Shown here one piece after another: positions 14,714 to 17,553 of a stretch of 17,553 nucleotides of DNA. The stretch spans positions 1 through 17,553 of the forward strand of contig DATDMG010000514.1 of NCBI GenBank assembly GCA_036518955.1, in the 5' to 3' direction. A model generated the notes under the pieces. It had not been told where the DNA came from. It worked only from the letters and a program-made list of their open reading frames with translations, and did no database searches. Every line of letters begins with the position of its first letter. Positions within the stretch are counted from its first letter, which is position 1. A program made the translations under genes and the position numbers. Source of the stretch: DATDMG01 sp036518955. GTDB taxonomy: Bacteria; Actinomycetota; Actinomycetes; Actinomycetales; Kineosporiaceae.

Positions 14714-15208
14714 GTGGATCATCGCGTCTCGTACAAGGTCTACTATGAGGACACCGACTGCCTGGGGATCGTCTACTACGCGAACTACCTCAAGTTCATG
14801 GAGCGAGGCCGGACGGAGTTCCTGGCCGCGCAGGGCAAGGCCGTGCAGGACTGGAACCGCGACGGTTACCTGATCGTCGTCCACGCGCTGCAGATGACCT
14901 TCCGGCGCACCGCGACCCTCGGCGACGTCCTGGACGTGATCTCGACGTTCACGCTCACGTCCAGGTTCCGCGGTAGGTTCCACCAGCGGATCGAGCGTTC
15001 GGGGGAGGTCGTCGTGACGGCCGAGGTCGAGGTGGTCTGCCTGGACGACGACCAGCAGCTGGTGTCCTTTCCAGCCGAGCTCCAGGCGCTTGGCCACCCC
15101 GCACCCCCGCTCGCCCGGCGTGGTCAGGGTGCGCTGCCCGCGATCACGCCCGAGGCTGGCGATCACGGCGTCCCGGTGGTTTACCCTGACAACAGGGACG
15201 CCGGGTGA
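14714..15208 (+). CDS. YbgC-like acyl-CoA thioesterase (4-HBT hotdog fold)
   Basis: The product is 164 residues. It likely hydrolyses an acyl-CoA thioester in the cytoplasm. The hallmark YYEDTDCLGIVYYANYLKF (10-28) carries the catalytic Asp15 and the helix-capping GIVYYANYL, followed by ERGRTEFL, exactly as in the YbgC/4-hydroxybenzoyl-CoA thioesterase family. Beta strands follow (LIVVHALQMTFRRTATLGDVLDV, FHQRIERSGEVVVTAEVEVVCLD). About 30 C-terminal residues after SFPAELQAL extend beyond the usual end and look disordered. The GTG at 14714 is chosen because family members begin 5-10 residues before the YxxDTD motif; a longer upstream reading is Arg-rich and unlikely. The native substrate is unknown. 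Confidence 0.92.
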   Translation: MDHRVSYKVYYEDTDCLGIVYYANYLKFMERGRTEFLAAQGKAVQDWNRDGYLIVVHALQMTFRRTATLGDVLDVISTFTLTSRFRGRFHQRIERSGEVVVTAEVEVVCLDDDQQLVSFPAELQALGHPAPPLARRGQGALPAITPEAGDHGVPVVYPDNRDAG

Positions 15209-15247
15209 TGACGGCGCGGCCCGTCACCACCCGGCGCCCTTGTCGCT

Positions 15248-15288
15248 CCGGGCCTGTTCCCACACGACGGCGGTGGGAACAGGCCCGG
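15248..15288. terminator. Strong bidirectional terminator hairpin
   Basis: ccgggcctgttcccac (15248-15263) pairs perfectly with 15273-15288 across a 9-base loop. It lies between the stop of the thioesterase gene (plus) and the stop of the zinc-ribbon gene (minus), the expected place for a shared terminator. There is no T-tract on either side. Confidence 0.8.
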
Positions 15289-15317
15289 CGGTGCGCGGCC
15301 CCGGCGGCTCGCGCCCC

Positions 15318-15785
15318 TCAGCCAGCCCGGTAGCTCGGCTGGTCCGGTTGCGTGACGGCCAGAGTCACCCGGGCCTCCAGGACGTCGGCCAGGAGGGGCC
15401 GACCGGGGGTGGGGGAGGACCACTGGACCGGCGCGCGGTAGGTGGTCACCGGCAGCACCCCGCGCTCGACCGCGGCCTGGTAGGCACGGTCGTAGGCGAT
15501 GGTCACCGGCGAATGGGCGGAGGTCTGGAGGGCCGAGCGGGAGATGGTCAGGACGACGCGTTCCTCGAACACGTCCTCGATCCGGGCCAGGGTCAGCGGC
15601 GACGACTCGCCGCACCGCTCACACCGGGTCGGCTCGGGGTCCTCCGACCGGGCCCGGTGCTCGGCGCCGTGCTGCAGACACGCCAGCGTCCGGACCGGGT
15701 ACGGGTGCCCGCAGGCGCGGGCGAACGTCAGGGCGTACACGGCGGAGGCCCGGTGGTCGTCGGGAGCCGACTGGCAGTAGAGCAT
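15318..15785 (-). CDS. Zinc-ribbon-containing protein of unknown function
   Basis: The product is 155 residues. Cys36-x2-His39 and Cys55-x2-Cys58 (ACLQH and RCERCG) form a likely structural zinc site, with additional Cys4, Cys25 and His27 nearby. The C-terminal half (60-150) has strand-like runs (RVVLTISRSALQ, SPVTIAYDRAYQAAV, VLPVTTYRAPVQW, ARVTLAVTQ) and no membrane segment, so a cytoplasmic binding or regulatory protein is plausible. GAAAGGA lies about 8 bases before the ATG at 15785. The gene is 89 bases downstream of the GGDEF/EAL gene on the same strand, so the two could share a transcript, although a weak hairpin lies between them. I do not recognise a family. Confidence 0.72.
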   Translation of the reverse strand: MLYCQSAPDDHRASAVYALTFARACGHPYPVRTLACLQHGAEHRARSEDPEPTRCERCGESSPLTLARIEDVFEERVVLTISRSALQTSAHSPVTIAYDRAYQAAVERGVLPVTTYRAPVQWSSPTPGRPLLADVLEARVTLAVTQPDQPSYRAG

Positions 15786-15830
15786 CGGGCGTCCTTTCAG
15801 GGGTCAAGGCCCGCCGGGGGCCGCTTCCCG

Positions 15831-15864
15831 CGGAGGTGGCGCCCTGGCTGCCGCGGCACCTCCG
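15831..15864 (-). terminator. Weak hairpin after the GGDEF/EAL gene
   Basis: cggaggtg and cacctccg (8-base arms) are separated by an 18-base loop, just past the stop of the GGDEF/EAL gene and before the zinc-ribbon gene. The long loop makes it a weak terminator candidate. Confidence 0.3.
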
Positions 15865-15874
15865 ACGCTGATAA

Positions 15875-17553
15875 TTACGGCGCGGACGCTGCGCTGGTTA
15901 CGGTCACCGTTCCCGGGTCGGACACCATCGCGGCCGCCCGGGCGGTGATCGGTTCGCTCGGTCCGGCCGGCACGGTCCGGACGGTCGCGACGAGCCTCTC
16001 GGCGGTGGCGGCGTCCAGCGGCGGGCAGAGCATGGTGCCCTGCGCCGCGTCGCACCCGACCTGGTGGAGCAGGTCGAGCGCTTCCGGGCGGTCCACGCCG
16101 TCCGCGACCACGGCCCTGCCCAGCAGGTGGGCCAGGGTGGTGACGGCGCTGAGCACTCGCAGGCCCCCACCGTCCGTTCGGGCCGCCTCCAGCAGTTCCC
16201 GGTCCAGTCGCAGGGTGTCGACGGGGAGCCGGCGTAGCTCGGTGAGCGAGGTGTGATCCGCACCGAACCGGTCCAGGGCCAGGCCGACGCCGAGGTCGCG
16301 CAGGGCGTGCAGGGCCGGCACGGTGTCCGGGTCGTCGACGACGTCCTGCTCGCGGACCTGGAGGACCAGCAGCCCGGCGGGCAACTCGGTGGCGTGGAGG
16401 ACCCTCTGGACGTCGTCGTGCAAGGCGCCGCGCACGCCGGGTCCGGTACCCCGCAGCCGGCGCGGCGAGAGCGGGACCCACAGTGGTATCCGCCGTCCGT
16501 GCGACGCCCACCGGTGCGCCTGCCGGCACGCCTCGGCGAGCACCCAGCGACCGATGTCGTCGGTGAGGTGGAGGTCCTCCGCGAGAGGCAGGAAGGCGGG
16601 TGGGGGCAGCTCGCCGTGCCGGGGATGCTGCCAGGTGAGCTCCGCGGCCATCCCGGTGACCTCGTTGTCGCGCAGGCTGACCAGTGGCTGGTAGCTCACG
16701 CGCAGCTCGCCGCGGCGCAGCGCCTCGCCGAGCTGGCGGCCGAGCTGCCATCGCTCGGCCACGCTGGGCGGCGCCGAGACGGCCGTCGTCACCGGCTCGG
16801 ATCCGGCCCCCCGCCGTCCGGCGATGCTGTCACGGCGACCGTCCTGGCTCGTCCGGGCCTGGTTGCGGCCCTGCTGCTTGGCCCGGTACATGGCGGCGTC
16901 CACCCGGTCGAACAGCTGCCGCGCATCCCAGCCGTCGTCCGGCCAGACGGCCACCCCGGCGCTCGCGGTGACGTGCAGCTGGCGCCCGTCCAGGTGCATC
17001 GGCTCGGCGATCAGGGCGAGCGCCCGCCGGGCGACGAGCGCGGCGTCGCGGGCGTCGGCGACCTCCGGTAGCAGGATCGCGAACTCGTCCCCGGACAGGC
17101 GCGCCACGGTGTCGCCGTCGCGACGTCCCGTCCGCAGCCGGAGCGCCACCTGCTCCAGGACCAGGTCGCCGGTCTGGTGCCCGAAGGTGTCGTTGATCGC
17201 CTTGAAGCCGTCGAGGTCGAACAGGAGCAGGGCGCAGGGACCGCGCGAGCGCTGGCACCGGCTGATCGCCTGGCCGAGCCGGTCACCCAGCACGCGCCGG
17301 TTCGGCAGGCCGGTGAGCGGGTCGCTGTCCGCGAGGAAGCGAAGGTGCCGCTCGGCCTGCTTGCGTTCCGTGATGTCCCGCAGGTGCACCAGGTGGCCGG
17401 CCTGCCCGCCGCGGTGGTCGGTGACCGCGGACGTGACGAGCTCGTACTCGCGCGCCGTCGGGCCGTCCCCGATCCGGACCTCGGCCCCGGTGGCCGTGGC
17501 GTCGAGGACGGCGGCGTGTCGCTGCAGCAGGTCCTGCAGCGTGCTGCCGATCT
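15875..17553 (-). CDS. PAS-GGDEF-degenerate EAL signalling protein, N-terminus cut
   Basis: The frame is open to the right edge; 558 C-terminal residues are visible. Counting from the GTG codon at 17389 as 1: the residues before it plus LRDITERKQAERH look like the end of a PAS-type sensory domain. GGDEF spans about 21-180: DPLTGLPNR (23-31), FDLDGFKAINDTFGH (57-71), active-site SGDEF (99-103) and inhibitory-site RDGD (90-93), exactly five residues upstream. This half should make cyclic di-GMP and be feedback-inhibited. The EAL-like part is at about 215-470, but EAL reads AAE (248-250), the Asn of NLS is Pro (VPLS), ExTE reads QVRE, DDFGTG reads DRFGAD and KID reads RLD; only CDxxQG is kept. 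It is therefore probably not a phosphodiesterase. A coupled zinc-ribbon gene may follow. Confidence 0.93.
   Translation of the reverse strand, partial: IGSTLQDLLQRHAAVLDATATGAEVRIGDGPTAREYELVTSAVTDHRGGQAGHLVHLRDITERKQAERHLRFLADSDPLTGLPNRRVLGDRLGQAISRCQRSRGPCALLLFDLDGFKAINDTFGHQTGDLVLEQVALRLRTGRRDGDTVARLSGDEFAILLPEVADARDAALVARRALALIAEPMHLDGRQLHVTASAGVAVWPDDGWDARQLFDRVDAAMYRAKQQGRNQARTSQDGRRDSIAGRRGAGSEPVTTAVSAPPSVAERWQLGRQLGEALRRGELRVSYQPLVSLRDNEVTGMAAELTWQHPRHGELPPPAFLPLAEDLHLTDDIGRWVLAEACRQAHRWASHGRRIPLWVPLSPRRLRGTGPGVRGALHDDVQRVLHATELPAGLLVLQVREQDVVDDPDTVPALHALRDLGVGLALDRFGADHTSLTELRRLPVDTLRLDRELLEAARTDGGGLRVLSAVTTLAHLLGRAVVADGVDRPEALDLLHQVGCDAAQGTMLCPPLDAATAERLVATVRTVPAGPSEPITARAAAMVSDPGTVTVTSAASAP

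Noticed and set aside
15177..15190. Second copy of the ggtt(t)accctgac motif seen before the thioesterase start
   Set aside because: It lies in the thioesterase coding sequence just upstream of its stop and of a convergent terminator; no gene downstream could use it, so chance is the simplest explanation.

Overview
The window comes from a GC-rich actinobacterium. The evidence is strong third-position G/C bias, GTG starts, short genes with apparently leaderless mRNAs, DUF2795-type and other short actinobacterial proteins, a stand-alone LigD-type primase-polymerase, and Sec lipoprotein and secretory signals of Gram-positive style. The genus cannot be fixed from the sequence. No rRNA, tRNA, CRISPR array, transposase or phage gene is visible.

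Region 1 (1-1402, minus strand) is a run of three small exported proteins: an I36/crystallin-like four-cysteine protein, an unknown protein whose start overlaps the first gene's stop (ATGA), and a third that runs off the left edge. This stretch is visibly less GC-rich than the rest and looks accessory. It is separated from the plus-strand genes by about 800 bases (1403-2215) that carry no convincing gene but hold a perfect 34-bp palindrome and a nested inverted repeat.

Region 2 (2216-3992, plus strand) has two short actinobacterial proteins (a DUF6158-like protein with a perfect 18-bp tandem repeat, and a DUF2795 protein). Each is preceded by the same GTTTGCC-N12-GGGTAC-N9-ATG arrangement, which fits a SigB/SigF-type stress promoter giving a near-leaderless mRNA. 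A weak small ORF and a single-pass membrane protein follow. Region 3 (4056-5440, minus strand) encodes a stand-alone LigD-like polymerase domain protein and a small unknown protein downstream of it.

Region 4 (5829-13139, plus strand) is a tightly packed six-gene uptake operon: a family 5 peptide-binding lipoprotein, two Opp/Dpp-type ATPases, two permeases in the order C then B, and an APC-superfamily amino-acid permease. Together they would import peptides and free amino acids. The 388-base divergent region between the polymerase and this operon carries two GTRAC-n6-GTRAC motifs placed almost symmetrically, about 95 bases from each start codon, plus a palindrome near the operon start. These are candidate regulator sites.

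Region 5 (13188-17553) holds a complete type II citrate synthase (minus), a divergent YbgC-like hotdog thioesterase (plus), a strong hairpin terminator, a zinc-ribbon protein (minus) and, running off the right edge, a PAS-GGDEF-EAL-type protein. Its GGDEF half looks active and feedback-inhibited, while its EAL half has lost most catalytic residues.

The points most worth a second look are the matched stress-type promoters, the secreted-protein cluster with its odd palindromes, the degenerate EAL domain and the paired boxes ahead of the peptide operon. I do not see a clear, complete, previously undescribed system. The secreted-protein cluster is the nearest candidate and is cut by the window edge.
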